From: Candidatus Cohnella colombiensis
GTDB lineage: Bacteria; Bacillota; Bacilli; Paenibacillales; Paenibacillaceae
Direction of reading: 5' to 3'
Assembly: GCA_029203125.1 (NCBI GenBank)
Contig: CP119317.1
Span: 806,001 to 870,000 of the forward strand
Length of the DNA stretch: 64,000 bases
Part shown: positions 20,117-28,730 of the stretch, one piece after another
Numbering within the stretch: the first letter of the stretch is position 1
Layout: the number at the start of each line of letters is the position of its first letter
Program-made: the position numbers and the translations under genes
Notes under the pieces: generated by a model
The model's input: the letters and a program-made list of their open reading frames with translations, nothing else
Told to the model about the DNA's origin: nothing
The model's database searches: none

Positions 20117-21160
20117 ATGGAATCTCGTAAAATGACGAATATGTTATGGCGGCATATGGGGGAAACCATCCTATACTCCCTCTGTCTCGGTGTTCTGATC
20201 GTTTACTTACTTAAGGTTCAAGGATTTGCCGCTCCGTTTAGTGACTGGAAGTCAACAGTGATATTTGCACTTTATGCAATTGGTGTACTTAGTATAGCAG
20301 GTGCAACTTTCGGGTTTATAAGGGGATATCCTATTCGTCATCGACTGGAGCTACTTCGGGACACGATAACACTAATTGATAAAGGAAATCCAAGTCCAGT
20401 CTTACCTAATCTAGGCAATGATGAAATCGGACAATTAGGTGATCAACTGAGCAAGCTTGGACGCAAATGGGGAGAACAAGTAAACTCGCTTCAGCGGTTA
20501 TCTACTCATAATGCAGAGCTAGCTACACAAGCAAAAATGAGCGCGGTTGTGGAGGAGCGTCAACGTTTAGCAAGGGAGCTACATGATGCGGTTAGTCAGC
20601 AACTATTCGCAATCTCAATGACAGCCACAGCTGTAGGTCGGACGTTGGATCATGATTTTGAACGTGCGCGTCGTCAGATTGAATTGATTGAGGAGATGGC
20701 AGCGGCTGCACAATCTGAGATGAGGGCATTACTGCTTCATCTGAGACCCGTTCACCTCGAAGGAAAGCGACTGGCTGAAGCCATTCCGGAGCTGATTGAA
20801 GAAATGCAGGGTCGTGTTCAGATGCAGATCGGCTTGGATATGGATGAGGATCTGTATTTAAATAAAGGAATGGAAAATCAGCTTTTCCGAATTGTTCAAG
20901 AAGCGCTATCTAATGCACTACGTCATGCTAAAGCGTCTAGAATGGATATTATTTTACAAAGAAAAGAAGATACGTTGCGCTTAAGCATAAGAGATAATGG
21001 AGTAGGCTTTGATCCTTTGCAGAAGAAGCATTCATCATACGGAATGACGAACATGGAAGAACGCGTAACCGAATTAGGCGGATCTTTCAATATTACAAGT
21101 GCACCTGGAAAAGGTACAAGGATTGAAATAAGAGTACCGATAATCGGAGAAGGCGGTTGA
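20117..21160 (+). CDS. liaS: Sensor histidine kinase LiaS
   Basis: The 347-residue kinase has two N-terminal membrane segments (about residues 12-33 and 45-65) with a very short extracellular loop, the design of intramembrane-sensing kinases. A HAMP-like linker follows. The HisKA_3 phosphoacceptor box is VEERQRLARELHDAVSQQLF (His in ELHD), and the HATPase domain has FRIVQEALSNALRHAKASRM, DNGVGFD and SYGMTNMEERV. It is expected to respond to cell-wall-active agents and phosphorylate LiaR. It starts 22 bases after liaF and ends 7 bases before liaR. Confidence 0.92.
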   Translation: MESRKMTNMLWRHMGETILYSLCLGVLIVYLLKVQGFAAPFSDWKSTVIFALYAIGVLSIAGATFGFIRGYPIRHRLELLRDTITLIDKGNPSPVLPNLGNDEIGQLGDQLSKLGRKWGEQVNSLQRLSTHNAELATQAKMSAVVEERQRLARELHDAVSQQLFAISMTATAVGRTLDHDFERARRQIELIEEMAAAAQSEMRALLLHLRPVHLEGKRLAEAIPELIEEMQGRVQMQIGLDMDEDLYLNKGMENQLFRIVQEALSNALRHAKASRMDIILQRKEDTLRLSIRDNGVGFDPLQKKHSSYGMTNMEERVTELGGSFNITSAPGKGTRIEIRVPIIGEGG

Positions 21161-21167
21161 GTGGACG

Positions 21168-21812
21168 ATGGCGGATATTCGAGTATTGCTAGTAGATGAT
21201 CATGAGATGGTACGGATTGGATTGGCGGCTGTGCTCTCCACTGAGGAAGGGATCGAAGTCATTGGTGAAGCAGGGAATGGAATGGATGGCCTCCGTCTAG
21301 CACAGGAGTACATACCTGATGTTGTCTTAATGGATTTAGTCATGGAGCCAATGGACGGAATCGAGACGACAAAGCGTTTGATGGAGCAACAGCCGAGCTG
21401 CAAGGTTATTGTCCTGACAAGCTTTTTGGATGATGAGAAGATGTATCCTGTTATCGAAGCGGGTGCGTTCAGTTACTTGCTCAAGACATCGCGTGCGGGT
21501 GAAATTGCAGATGCGATTCGTGCAGCAGCTCGCGGGCAATCTGTATTAGAATCGCAAGTGGCGTCTAAGATGATGAGTCGATTTAGAAAGCCACTGCAGG
21601 ATGCATCTTTGCCACACGAAGAATTGACAGAGCGCGAGATGGAAGTATTAAAGCTGATTGCGCTTGGGAAGTCTAATCAGGAAGTAGCAGATGATCTGTT
21701 TATCGGGATTAAGACGGTCAAGTATCATTTAACTAACTTATTTAGTAAGCTTGGAGTTGAAGACCGTACGCAAGCTGCAATTTATGCGCATCGACATGGA
21801 CTTGCAGAATAA
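21168..21812 (+). CDS. liaR: NarL-family response regulator LiaR
   Basis: The receiver domain has the acidic pair in RVLLVDDHEMVRIGL, the phospho-acceptor Asp in DVVLMDLVMEPMDGIE, and the Lys switch in SYLLKTSRAG. The C-terminal LuxR-type helix-turn-helix reads LTEREMEVLKLIALGKSNQE and VADDLFIGIKTVKYHLTNLF. Length (214) is standard. It is the last gene of the operon and probably activates its own operon and the 5439 gene through the shared GACT-N2-(A/G)GTC sites (inference). Confidence 0.92.
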   Translation: MADIRVLLVDDHEMVRIGLAAVLSTEEGIEVIGEAGNGMDGLRLAQEYIPDVVLMDLVMEPMDGIETTKRLMEQQPSCKVIVLTSFLDDEKMYPVIEAGAFSYLLKTSRAGEIADAIRAAARGQSVLESQVASKMMSRFRKPLQDASLPHEELTEREMEVLKLIALGKSNQEVADDLFIGIKTVKYHLTNLFSKLGVEDRTQAAIYAHRHGLAE

Positions 21813-21947
21813 GTACGAGAGCAACAATTTCGGGTGATTTAGTCGGGTTAATGGAAATTATCGGTCAAAAACATAGCGTTGGTCAATCAATTATGCTACA
21901 ATACATGAGATTTAATGATAATTGTTCCTATCCGGTGAACAAGAAAG

Positions 21948-23510
21948 ATGAGGAATATGACGAACAATACCCATGAACCTATTTCCGCTCAAGAAGCGGT
22001 CTATTTCATTTTTGGAGCTACAGGTGATCTTGCAAAACGCAAGCTTTTTCCTGCGTTGTATAGCCTATATCGTGAAGGGAAGCTTGGAGAGAAATTTGCA
22101 GTTGTCGGTTTAGCTCGACGTCCGCGCACGAAGGAACAATTTCAGGATGATGTTCATCAATCTATTTTAGAATTTTGTAGATATAAACCAACAGAGCTTG
22201 ATAATTGGGAAGGCTTCGTGTCTCATTTCAGTTATCAATCACTGGATATTGCGAATGTGGAAGGTTTCCGCACGCTGAAGGATCATACTGAAGCACTAGA
22301 AGTGCAATATCAAATTCCAGGTAACCGTCTCTTTTACTTAGCATTAGCGCCTGAGCTATTCGGCAGTGTGTCCCGTAGTCTTCGTGATGGAGGGATGCTT
22401 GAAAGTGCTGGTTGGCACAGACTCGTTATTGAGAAACCATTTGGTTACAATTATCCTTCTGCAGAGAAGTTGAATGAAGAGATTCGTCAAGTTTTCCGTG
22501 AGGAAGAAGTATTCCGGATTGACCACTATCTGGGCAAAGAAATGGTGCAAAATATTGAAGCGATTCGTTTTGCAAATTCGTTCTTTGAGCCATTGTGGAA
22601 CAACAAGCATATAGCTAACGTTCAAATTACACTTGCAGAAACAGTCGGTGTTGAAGATCGTGGTGCTTATTATAATAAGTCAGGCGCACTGCGTGATATG
22701 GTACAAAACCATATGCTACAGATGCTGACGATGATTGCAATGGAGCCGCCAAGCCGTCTTGACGCTGAAGATATTCGCGATGAGAAGGTTAAGGTGTTGC
22801 GTTCGATTCGCAAGTTAAGATCCGGGGAAGAAATCCGTAACAATATTATTCGTGGGCAATATGCACAAGGTACTAGTAGGGGTAAGGAGTTAAAAGGCTA
22901 TCGTGAGGAAGAGTCTGTCGATCCTGAATCGACAACTGAAACTTTCTTTGGAGCACGATTGTTTGTCGACAATTTCCGCTGGGCGGGGGTACCCTTTTAT
23001 GTGCGCACAGGTAAGCGACTTCCTGTTAAATCGACCGAGATCGTCATTGAATTTAACAACGTCCCAAATCATGTACACTTCGCAAGCAAACAAAAGCTAC
23101 TGCCTAATTTGCTCGTCATTCGCGTAAATCCGATGGAGGGCATTTACATCAAGATGAATGCCAAGAAGCCGGGCAATGAAATGACGATTCAACCGATTGC
23201 AATGGAGTTTTGCCAAAGCTGTCAAGTAGGGATTAACACTCCTGAAGCTTATGAGCGATTGATCTATGATGCTGCACGCGGAGATTCAACCTACTTTACA
23301 CGTTGGGATGAGCTTGCAGTTGCATGGAGACTCGTAGATCCATTTGCAGAAGCATGGCGTGAGGATGAAAGTGACTTACAATTTTATGCTGCTGGATCGT
23401 GGGGTCCACAGAAGGTGGATGACCTGTTAAGCGAGGATGGATATCACTGGTGGCCGGTCAACGGTCAAGACGAAGATAATGTGATCTGGGTGTCTAACTC
23501 TGGAAAATAA
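21948..23510 (+). CDS. zwf: Glucose-6-phosphate 1-dehydrogenase
   Basis: This enzyme oxidises glucose-6-phosphate to 6-phosphogluconolactone with NADP(+), opening the oxidative pentose phosphate pathway. The 520-residue product has the nucleotide-binding motif FIFGATGDLAKRKLFPALYS, the conserved EKPFGYN, the active-site block FRIDHYLGKEMVQN (catalytic His and substrate Lys), and FVRTGKRLP-like FYVRTGKRLP near residue 360. ATG at 21948 is used; ATG at 21957 is equally possible. It is monocistronic or co-transcribed with the cyclase-family gene 37 bases downstream. Confidence 0.96.
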   Translation: MRNMTNNTHEPISAQEAVYFIFGATGDLAKRKLFPALYSLYREGKLGEKFAVVGLARRPRTKEQFQDDVHQSILEFCRYKPTELDNWEGFVSHFSYQSLDIANVEGFRTLKDHTEALEVQYQIPGNRLFYLALAPELFGSVSRSLRDGGMLESAGWHRLVIEKPFGYNYPSAEKLNEEIRQVFREEEVFRIDHYLGKEMVQNIEAIRFANSFFEPLWNNKHIANVQITLAETVGVEDRGAYYNKSGALRDMVQNHMLQMLTMIAMEPPSRLDAEDIRDEKVKVLRSIRKLRSGEEIRNNIIRGQYAQGTSRGKELKGYREEESVDPESTTETFFGARLFVDNFRWAGVPFYVRTGKRLPVKSTEIVIEFNNVPNHVHFASKQKLLPNLLVIRVNPMEGIYIKMNAKKPGNEMTIQPIAMEFCQSCQVGINTPEAYERLIYDAARGDSTYFTRWDELAVAWRLVDPFAEAWREDESDLQFYAAGSWGPQKVDDLLSEDGYHWWPVNGQDEDNVIWVSNSGK

Positions 23511-23547
23511 GGTTTAGACAGCAGACAATGAAGGAGGATTATTTCAT

Positions 23548-24171
23548 ATGTCACGGATTTATGATATCAGCATGACAATTGAGGAAAGCATGCAAGTGTG
23601 GAAGAGCTATGCGCAGAAGAAGCCTTCCATCACCAATGTCCAAAATCATGAAGAAGGCAAACCTCATGAGAGCTTGCTTACCATCAATACACATACAGGT
23701 ACGCATGTAGATGCGCCATTGCATATGATCGCTGGCGGAGCGACAATTGAGACGATTTCGCTCGAACGACTAGTGGGTCCGGCACGAGTGCTCGATTTAA
23801 CACACGTGAAAGGATCAATTACGAAGGAAGATCTTGTTCCATTTGCAATTCAAAGTGGTGAGCGTTTATTATTCAAAACATCAAGCTCGTTCACAGAGGA
23901 TTTCGACTTGGAGTTTCCTTTCCTTCGTGAAGACGGTGCGCATTATCTTGCAGATATCGGTGTAGGATTAGTAGCTACCGATGCACTTGGTATTGAGCGT
24001 GCCCAAGCAGAGTATCCTACTCATCGTACTTTGATGAGCAATGATGTAATTATTGTTGAAGGGTTGCGACTCAAAGATGTGACGGCGGGGAATTACACAC
24101 TAGTCATCGCTCCACTGAAACTGACAGGCATCGATGCTGCACCAGCAAGAGCGTTGCTAATCGGCGATTAA
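23548..24171 (+). CDS. Cyclase-family (kynurenine formamidase-like) metal hydrolase
   Basis: The 207-residue protein has the family metal-binding motif HTGTHVDAPLHM (HxGTHxDxPxH) and the later IGVGLVATDALGIERAQAEY and HRTLMSNDVIIVEGL, with the Glu of the active site. Members of this fold hydrolyse N-formylkynurenine, isatin or other cyclic amides; the substrate cannot be predicted. There are no nearby tryptophan-catabolism genes. The start follows AAGGAGG. A terminator follows directly. Confidence 0.85.
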   Translation: MSRIYDISMTIEESMQVWKSYAQKKPSITNVQNHEEGKPHESLLTINTHTGTHVDAPLHMIAGGATIETISLERLVGPARVLDLTHVKGSITKEDLVPFAIQSGERLLFKTSSSFTEDFDLEFPFLREDGAHYLADIGVGLVATDALGIERAQAEYPTHRTLMSNDVIIVEGLRLKDVTAGNYTLVIAPLKLTGIDAAPARALLIGD

Positions 24172-24177
24172 TCGAAG

Positions 24178-24216
24178 GAGGCAATCCCCTAGATTTAAGG
24201 GACTGCCTCTTTTTTG
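24178..24216 (+). terminator. Terminator after the cyclase-family gene
   Basis: GAGGCAATCCC (24178-24188) pairs with GGGACTGCCTC (24199-24209), followed by TTTTTT. Confidence 0.85.
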
Positions 24217-24222
24217 TTACGT

Positions 24223-24444
24223 TTAATTGCGAAGGCGACCGAGCTCAGATACGATTGCTTCTACCTCACTAATGCTGAAGCGGTCTTTGGAGTTAATCAT
24301 TTCGAAGATGTCTTTAATGTCCTCATAGTTGCTAGTTGAGAAGCTAGAAGCTTGCATTGCTGCGCCTGTAGCCATTCGAAGCTTAGTTTTTATTGTTTCA
24401 ATCATATATTCGACATTTTCTTGCGAGACTGTATTTAAGTTCAT
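24223..24444 (-). CDS. DUF1128/UPF0435 (YfkK-like) protein
   Basis: Starting at the ATG preceded by AAAGGA, the product has 73 residues: VEYMIETIKTKLRMATGAAM, NYEDIKDIFEMINSKDRFSI and SEVEAIVSELGRLRN. This length and the ED(I/L)KDI...FSISEMQAI-type pattern match the small soluble YfkK family of Bacillus, whose function is unknown. An in-frame ATG six codons upstream lacks a suitable site. It is convergent with the cyclase gene and divergent from the yyaC-like gene. Confidence 0.75.
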   Translation of the reverse strand: MNLNTVSQENVEYMIETIKTKLRMATGAAMQASSFSTSNYEDIKDIFEMINSKDRFSISEVEAIVSELGRLRN

Positions 24445-24585
24445 AGATACACGTCCTTTCATAATTTAGACTTCCGTCATTGTACCATATGCTGCCGTAC
24501 GCTTGCTATGTAGCATGAGGCAGTTCATTCGCATTCTTTTCGTCAAGATGATAAATTAGAAGAAATAAACTTAAGGATGAAATGA

Positions 24586-25107
24586 ATGCTGACAGTAAAT
24601 TCGCACAATCGAAAACAAAGAGTTGATCTCACTGGATTAACTAGCTTCGTCAATACAATTGCTTCTTTGCATCCTATGAACGAGTTAACCTTTTTATGTA
24701 TTGGAACAGATCGTTCTACGGGCGACAGCTTAGGTCCGTGGGTAGGAACGTTACTAGAGCAACGAGGGTTTACTAATGTGATAGGTACATTGAAAAATCC
24801 ATGTGATGCGCATCGATTGCCACAATGGGTTGAAAGTATTAAAGAGGAGACAATCGTCGTTGCTATTGACGCATGCTTAGGACGTCCTGAATCGGTGGGT
24901 ATGTTTTTAACTTCTGAAGGTCCAATATTTCCTGGGCAATCAGTTACGAAGGGTTTGCCCCCAGTAGGCAATTATAGTATCGCTGCCATTGTGAATGAAA
25001 CGGGTCCAAAACCTTATAATACGTTGCAGACGACATCGCTATATGAAGTCATGAATAGGGCAACGGAGATTGCAGATGTTATTACGGAACAATTCAAACG
25101 TGGATAA
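24586..25107 (+). CDS. yyaC: YyaC-like sporulation protein (GPR-related protease fold)
   Basis: The 173-residue product has the YyaC signature FLCIGTDRSTGDSLGPWVGT and later VVAIDACLGRPESVGMFLTS and GKGLPPVGNYSI-type KGLPPVGNYSIAAIVN. The family (DUF1256) is specific to spore formers and related to the germination protease GPR fold; the two Asp residues in GTDRSTGDS and VAIDAC are the likely acidic pair. It is expected in the developing spore, although no clear sigma-F/G promoter was identified. It is followed at 23 bases by an alpha/beta hydrolase. Confidence 0.85.
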   Translation: MLTVNSHNRKQRVDLTGLTSFVNTIASLHPMNELTFLCIGTDRSTGDSLGPWVGTLLEQRGFTNVIGTLKNPCDAHRLPQWVESIKEETIVVAIDACLGRPESVGMFLTSEGPIFPGQSVTKGLPPVGNYSIAAIVNETGPKPYNTLQTTSLYEVMNRATEIADVITEQFKRG

Positions 25108-25130
25108 AGCTTCAACAAGATGGAGGGATT

Positions 25131-25892
25131 ATGATGTTTTATAAAGACACAGGCAGTGGGTTACCGATCGTATTGCTTCATGGTTATTGTGGAAGTCATA
25201 AGTATTGGGATGAGGTTGTCCCGCAATTAGCTAGAAATTATCGTGTCATTACAATGGATTTGCCAGGACATGGGCAATCGGCGCCGAGCAATATGGGTTA
25301 TTCAATGGAACAGCTAGCTGAACAGATCATACAGCTACTAGATCAATTAGGTTTGCAACAAGTGTACTTATTTGGTCATTCATTAGGGGGTTACATTTCG
25401 TTGGCTTTAGTGGAGCGCTATGCTGATCGACTATTAGGATTGGGCTTAATCCATTCTACATCGTATCCGGATAGTGATGCAGCGAAGGAGAATAGACTGA
25501 AAGCAGTCGCATCGATTGAGAAGGAAGGAATTGTCCCATTCGTGAATGGACTGATTCCTAAGCTGTTCGCGTCAGACAATCATCAAGCTGTTCGCGAATC
25601 GATGGAGAAAGCGATAGAAATCGGTTATGGGACATCTGTGGACGGAGCGATCGGCTGTGCCCTTGGAATGAGAGAGCGTCGTGATCGAAAGGATGTATTG
25701 GAGCGAATTCAAATGCCAACGTTGCTGCTTGCAGGTGCACTTGATGAGGTAATCGCTGAAGATCGAAGATTTCCAGTCTCCGGACCGACGGTTACCGCTG
25801 TTACCCTTGAGAATGTGGGCCACATGGGAATGATGGAATCTCCTGATGCGTTTGTAAATGGGATTGTGAATTACTTGGGAGAGAGCAGGTGA
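25131..25892 (+). CDS. Alpha/beta-fold hydrolase
   Basis: A 253-residue single-domain hydrolase. The oxyanion region is VLLHGYCGSHKYWD, the nucleophile elbow is FGHSLGGY (Ser), the acid is probably in LLLAGALDEVIAE (Asp), and the base is in LENVGHMGMMESP (His). Sequence style resembles BioH/MhpC-type esterases or 2-succinyl-6-hydroxy-cyclohexadiene carboxylate synthase-like proteins, but no pathway context defines its substrate. There is no signal peptide, so it is cytoplasmic. It overlaps no gene; the methyltransferase gene starts 7 bases after its stop, suggesting an operon. Confidence 0.85.
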   Translation: MMFYKDTGSGLPIVLLHGYCGSHKYWDEVVPQLARNYRVITMDLPGHGQSAPSNMGYSMEQLAEQIIQLLDQLGLQQVYLFGHSLGGYISLALVERYADRLLGLGLIHSTSYPDSDAAKENRLKAVASIEKEGIVPFVNGLIPKLFASDNHQAVRESMEKAIEIGYGTSVDGAIGCALGMRERRDRKDVLERIQMPTLLLAGALDEVIAEDRRFPVSGPTVTAVTLENVGHMGMMESPDAFVNGIVNYLGESR

Positions 25893-25899
25893 AAATTTC

Positions 25900-27057
25900 A
25901 TGGAATGGGAAGCTTTTTTAGAACAACTCGCTTCAGGGCAACAGCTTTTGCAAGCGTCTTTCAGTAATCCGCGTCGTAAAGATAACGGTACTGCGCGAAA
26001 ACTCACTATTCGGCCTATAAAATTGAAAGATGGGTTGGGCTTTCAATGTGAACGGATAGATTTGAATAAAGCCTATCATGAGAACATCACACCTCATGAG
26101 CTGAATGATAAGCTTAAGTTCGAGATGTCACAATATAAACAAGCGCTATTCAAGACTGAAGAGGCTGACGTTCAAGTGCTTTCGAATAAGAAAGGAGCTT
26201 TGACGCTCCTTATGCATACACCGACGATGAAAGCGAACGATGCAATGCAAGAACACAATCGGAGCAAAGCCTATGTACTCCCAGAAGGTGATCCGGTGCC
26301 TTTCCTCATCGAGCTTGGTGTAATGTCAGCCGATGGGCGAGTACTTAAAGCGAAGTATGATAAATTTCGTCAAATCAATCGTTTTTTAGAGATGGTAAGC
26401 GATGTGCTTGCAGACCTGCCAAAGGACAAGGAGCTTACCGTTGTCGATTTCGGTTGTGGGAAATCTTATTTGACGTTTGCGCTGTATCACTTACTCGCTA
26501 TTAAAGAGCGCATACCAGTTCGAATTATCGGCTTAGACTTGAAAAAGGATGTCATCGAGACATGTGCGCAGTTAGCCAAGCAGTTGAAATGGGACAAGCT
26601 CAGTTTTGCGGTAGGTGATATTTCGGATTACAAAGGTCATGACGAAGTGGATTTAGTTGTTACGTTACATGCTTGCGATACGGCTACTGATGCGGCATTA
26701 CTGAAGGCGATTCATTGGAATGCGAGTGTGATATTATCGGTTCCTTGCTGTCAGCATGAGCTGTTTCGGCAAATTTCTCAACCGGCATTAAAGCCATTGC
26801 TGAAGCATGGCCTGTTGAAGGAGAGATTTACTGCACTAGTGACCGATGCCGCGCGGGCTAATTTACTTGAAATCGCGGGGTATCGTACACAACTGCTAGA
26901 GTTTATCGACCTGGAGCATACACCGAAAAATATGTTGATTCGTGCAGTGAGAGGAAGCGGGAGTGCAAGTAATACAGAGCAAGTGAAGCAGGAGTATGAG
27001 GCATTCAAATCGTGGTTAAACATCTCTCCATTTATGGAGCAAGGGATAAAGCTGTAG
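25900..27057 (+). CDS. Class I SAM-dependent methyltransferase
   Basis: The 385-residue protein has about 150 N-terminal residues of unknown fold and then a Rossmann methyltransferase domain: motif I VVDFGCGKSYLTFALYHLLA, motif II IIGLDLKKDVIETC, acidic FAVGDISDY, and motif IV VDLVVTLHACDTATDAAL. The HACDTATD and SVPCCQHEL segments are typical of a conserved methyltransferase group often annotated only by domain. The C-terminal tail is basic and helical. Its substrate is unknown; an RNA or protein target is possible. It is followed by the IS110 region. Confidence 0.82.
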   Translation: MEWEAFLEQLASGQQLLQASFSNPRRKDNGTARKLTIRPIKLKDGLGFQCERIDLNKAYHENITPHELNDKLKFEMSQYKQALFKTEEADVQVLSNKKGALTLLMHTPTMKANDAMQEHNRSKAYVLPEGDPVPFLIELGVMSADGRVLKAKYDKFRQINRFLEMVSDVLADLPKDKELTVVDFGCGKSYLTFALYHLLAIKERIPVRIIGLDLKKDVIETCAQLAKQLKWDKLSFAVGDISDYKGHDEVDLVVTLHACDTATDAALLKAIHWNASVILSVPCCQHELFRQISQPALKPLLKHGLLKERFTALVTDAARANLLEIAGYRTQLLEFIDLEHTPKNMLIRAVRGSGSASNTEQVKQEYEAFKSWLNISPFMEQGIKL

Positions 27058-27090
27058 TCATAGTTTAGTGGAAAAATCGATAAAGAAAGA

Positions 27091-27105
27091 GGGAATGTAT
27101 CTCCT
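27091..27105 (+). repeat. Left arm of a 15-bp inverted repeat bracketing the IS110 region
   Basis: GGGAATGTATCTCCT; its inverted partner AGGAGATACATCCCC is at 28731-28745 (14 of 15 bases match). The pair could be terminal repeats of a small element into which IS110 inserted. Confidence 0.5.
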
Positions 27106-27126
27106 GGAGGAGCGAAGCGTTTGCCT

Positions 27127-27182
27127 TTGAGATCGTGAAATCTCAGTTTAATAAGTTAACAATTCAGATTTCACGATCTCAA
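27127..27182. repeat. 17-bp perfect inverted repeat (hairpin)
   Basis: TTGAGATCGTGAAATCT (27127-27143) and AGATTTCACGATCTCAA (27166-27182) are perfectly complementary around a 22-base AT-rich loop. No T-run follows on either strand, so it is not an ordinary terminator. Confidence 0.8.
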
Positions 27183-27308
27183 CAGCAACCGTAAACCAGC
27201 TAATACTTGTCAACATTTAATCCCTTGGCTTACATGTATCTAGCTGATATACTTTTACTGCATACCAAATAACCTCCATGGTCGTGGAGGATTTTGGATA
27301 AATATGGA

Positions 27309-28487
27309 TTATGGTTGGTAGGGCTGGCCTTTCTTCAAGATGGCGTAAATGTGATGCAATAGCTTGTTGGCGCAAGCAATCACCGTCACCTTGTAGGGCT
27401 TGCCCTCTTTTCTTTTCTTATCGTAGTAGGCTTTTAATTTCGCGTTGGCGTCACGTCTTAATCCACATTGTACGGCTAGAAATAATGCCCGGCGAAGCCG
27501 TTTGGAGCCCCGTTTTGTTATTCGACTGCTTGTGGCCACAAACTGACCTGAACTATGAACACCTGGATCTAGCCCCGCAAACGCCACGAGTTGCTTCGGA
27601 TCTTGGAACTGTTGCGCGTCTCCAATTTCTGAAATAATGGCTGCAGCAAGCTTATCACCTATGCCCGGAATACTTTTTATTAACTCCACTTCCGGTAGTT
27701 CTCCGGCTAGTTGTCTTATCTGGTCCTCGATCACCTCGATTTGCTCCTGCATGGAAAGAAGCAACGACACCATGCTTTTCAGCATCTGCATCTGAGTAGG
27801 GCTATTCTTGTTCTCTTTCCATTGTCGATAAATAAACTCTAGATGCTCAATTTTCGTGCAGATCCACGATGCAGAACGAGATTTACTCGCTTGTTTACGA
27901 ATGGCTTCGTCCCATTCTAAAGTTTGATCGGATAAGCACATCTGCAACGTAGTGAGAGCTGTCGCGGAGAAAAGATCCGAAAACACCCCCTCATAGGTTG
28001 GGAATACCTGATCTAATAAAGCACGCATATTAAGCTTTGCTTGCACGTACAGTGAGGTCACGAACTCGTGTTGCCTTGTTATGTGTTGCAACTCCGTGTA
28101 GCACTCGTTCCAGGTTCGATGAGGCTTCACGTCCCCTCTGTAATACATTTCGGCCAAATGCCAGGCATCCGCTGCATCTGTTTTCACCTTACGTAACTGT
28201 GCGCTCTTCGAACGTTTAGATAATAGCGGATTAACGATGAAGTGCGTAATTTCCATACGCTCCAAATAGGCTATAACGATGCGATGATAGTGCCCTGTTG
28301 CCTCCAAAACCACAACCGCTCGGTTACCCGTTTGTTCCTCAAGCGTGCGTATCACTTCGCCAAGTCGTCCGAACCCTTCCTCGGTATGCCGAATTGTTAC
28401 CGACTTTCCACACACCTCATTACGCTTCACGAACGCTTGAAATACACTCGCGCCTTTTGCCACATCCAGTCCGATAACTGGTTCCAT
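27309..28487 (-). CDS. IS110-family transposase
   Basis: The start ATG (28485-28487) follows AGGAGGAGC, giving 392 residues. The N-terminal RuvC-like domain has the DEDD set: Asp8 in VIGLDVAKG, Glu62 in VVVLEATGHY, Asp104 and Asp107 in RKVKTDAADAW. A coiled-coil middle section follows. The C-terminal transposase domain has the helix-hairpin-helix IKSIPGIGDKLAAAII, FAGLDPGVHSSGQF and TKRGSKRLRRALFLA with the conserved catalytic Ser (about Ser328). No frameshift or stop is present, so the gene looks functional. It would act with a bridge RNA from the element's own non-coding end. Confidence 0.95.
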   Translation of the reverse strand: MEPVIGLDVAKGASVFQAFVKRNEVCGKSVTIRHTEEGFGRLGEVIRTLEEQTGNRAVVVLEATGHYHRIVIAYLERMEITHFIVNPLLSKRSKSAQLRKVKTDAADAWHLAEMYYRGDVKPHRTWNECYTELQHITRQHEFVTSLYVQAKLNMRALLDQVFPTYEGVFSDLFSATALTTLQMCLSDQTLEWDEAIRKQASKSRSASWICTKIEHLEFIYRQWKENKNSPTQMQMLKSMVSLLLSMQEQIEVIEDQIRQLAGELPEVELIKSIPGIGDKLAAAIISEIGDAQQFQDPKQLVAFAGLDPGVHSSGQFVATSSRITKRGSKRLRRALFLAVQCGLRRDANAKLKAYYDKKRKEGKPYKVTVIACANKLLHHIYAILKKGQPYQP

Positions 28488-28729
28488 GTCAGCTCCTCCT
28501 GATATCATTCTAGCCGGCAATCCCACAACGGTTCCAAACCCATAGCTTCGCTTGTTATACGAGGTCTCAAGCCTCAACCAGCCCAAACATGGTCATTGGG
28601 AGTAGTGGGAGAACAGTTTCCGGTACGGGGTAAGCTCCCCAAGGAGATACGCGTTCTCCCGGCTACCACCATCATAGAATGCCTATAAAAATAGGCCAAC
28701 CAGAAATAACTGGCTGACCTAATAATACG
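28488..28729 (-). ncRNA. Candidate IS110 bridge RNA region
   Basis: This is the transposase-upstream end, where IS110-group elements encode the bridge RNA. Read on the minus strand it has a hairpin CCAG/CTGG (28700-28713) and a hairpin GCCTAT/ATAGGC (28681-28696). A long stem GTAGCCGGGAGAAC with GTTCTCCCACTAC (28653-28666 and 28602-28614) follows. It encloses an internal loop around a GGGG/CCCC hairpin (28627-28640), then a second structured block with GAGG/CCTC (28561-28575) and GGTT/AACC (28530-28540). The left side of the internal loop contains GTATCTCCTT, identical to the flanking DNA at 28730-28739, as expected for a target guide. Exact RNA ends are unknown. Confidence 0.5.
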
Positions 28730-28730
28730 A

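Larger units (their letters stand above)
27273..28729 (-). mobile_element. IS110-family insertion sequence (ends tentative)
   Basis: The element contains a complete IS110-type transposase and an upstream non-coding region of about 240 bases. Ends are inferred, not seen as repeats: IS110 elements lack terminal inverted repeats and do not make normal target duplications. On the proposed right side (28730-28731) and left side (27271-27272) the element is flanked by AA, which may be the shared core dinucleotide. A short hairpin CCTCCA...TGGAGG (27273-27290) would lie at the transposase-distal end. The length would be about 1.46 kb, normal for the family. Confidence 0.6.

Noticed and set aside
21813..21947. 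Promoter for zwf at TACAAT near 21896
   Set aside because: No -35-like element occurs at a suitable distance; TTGGTC is only 12 bases upstream.
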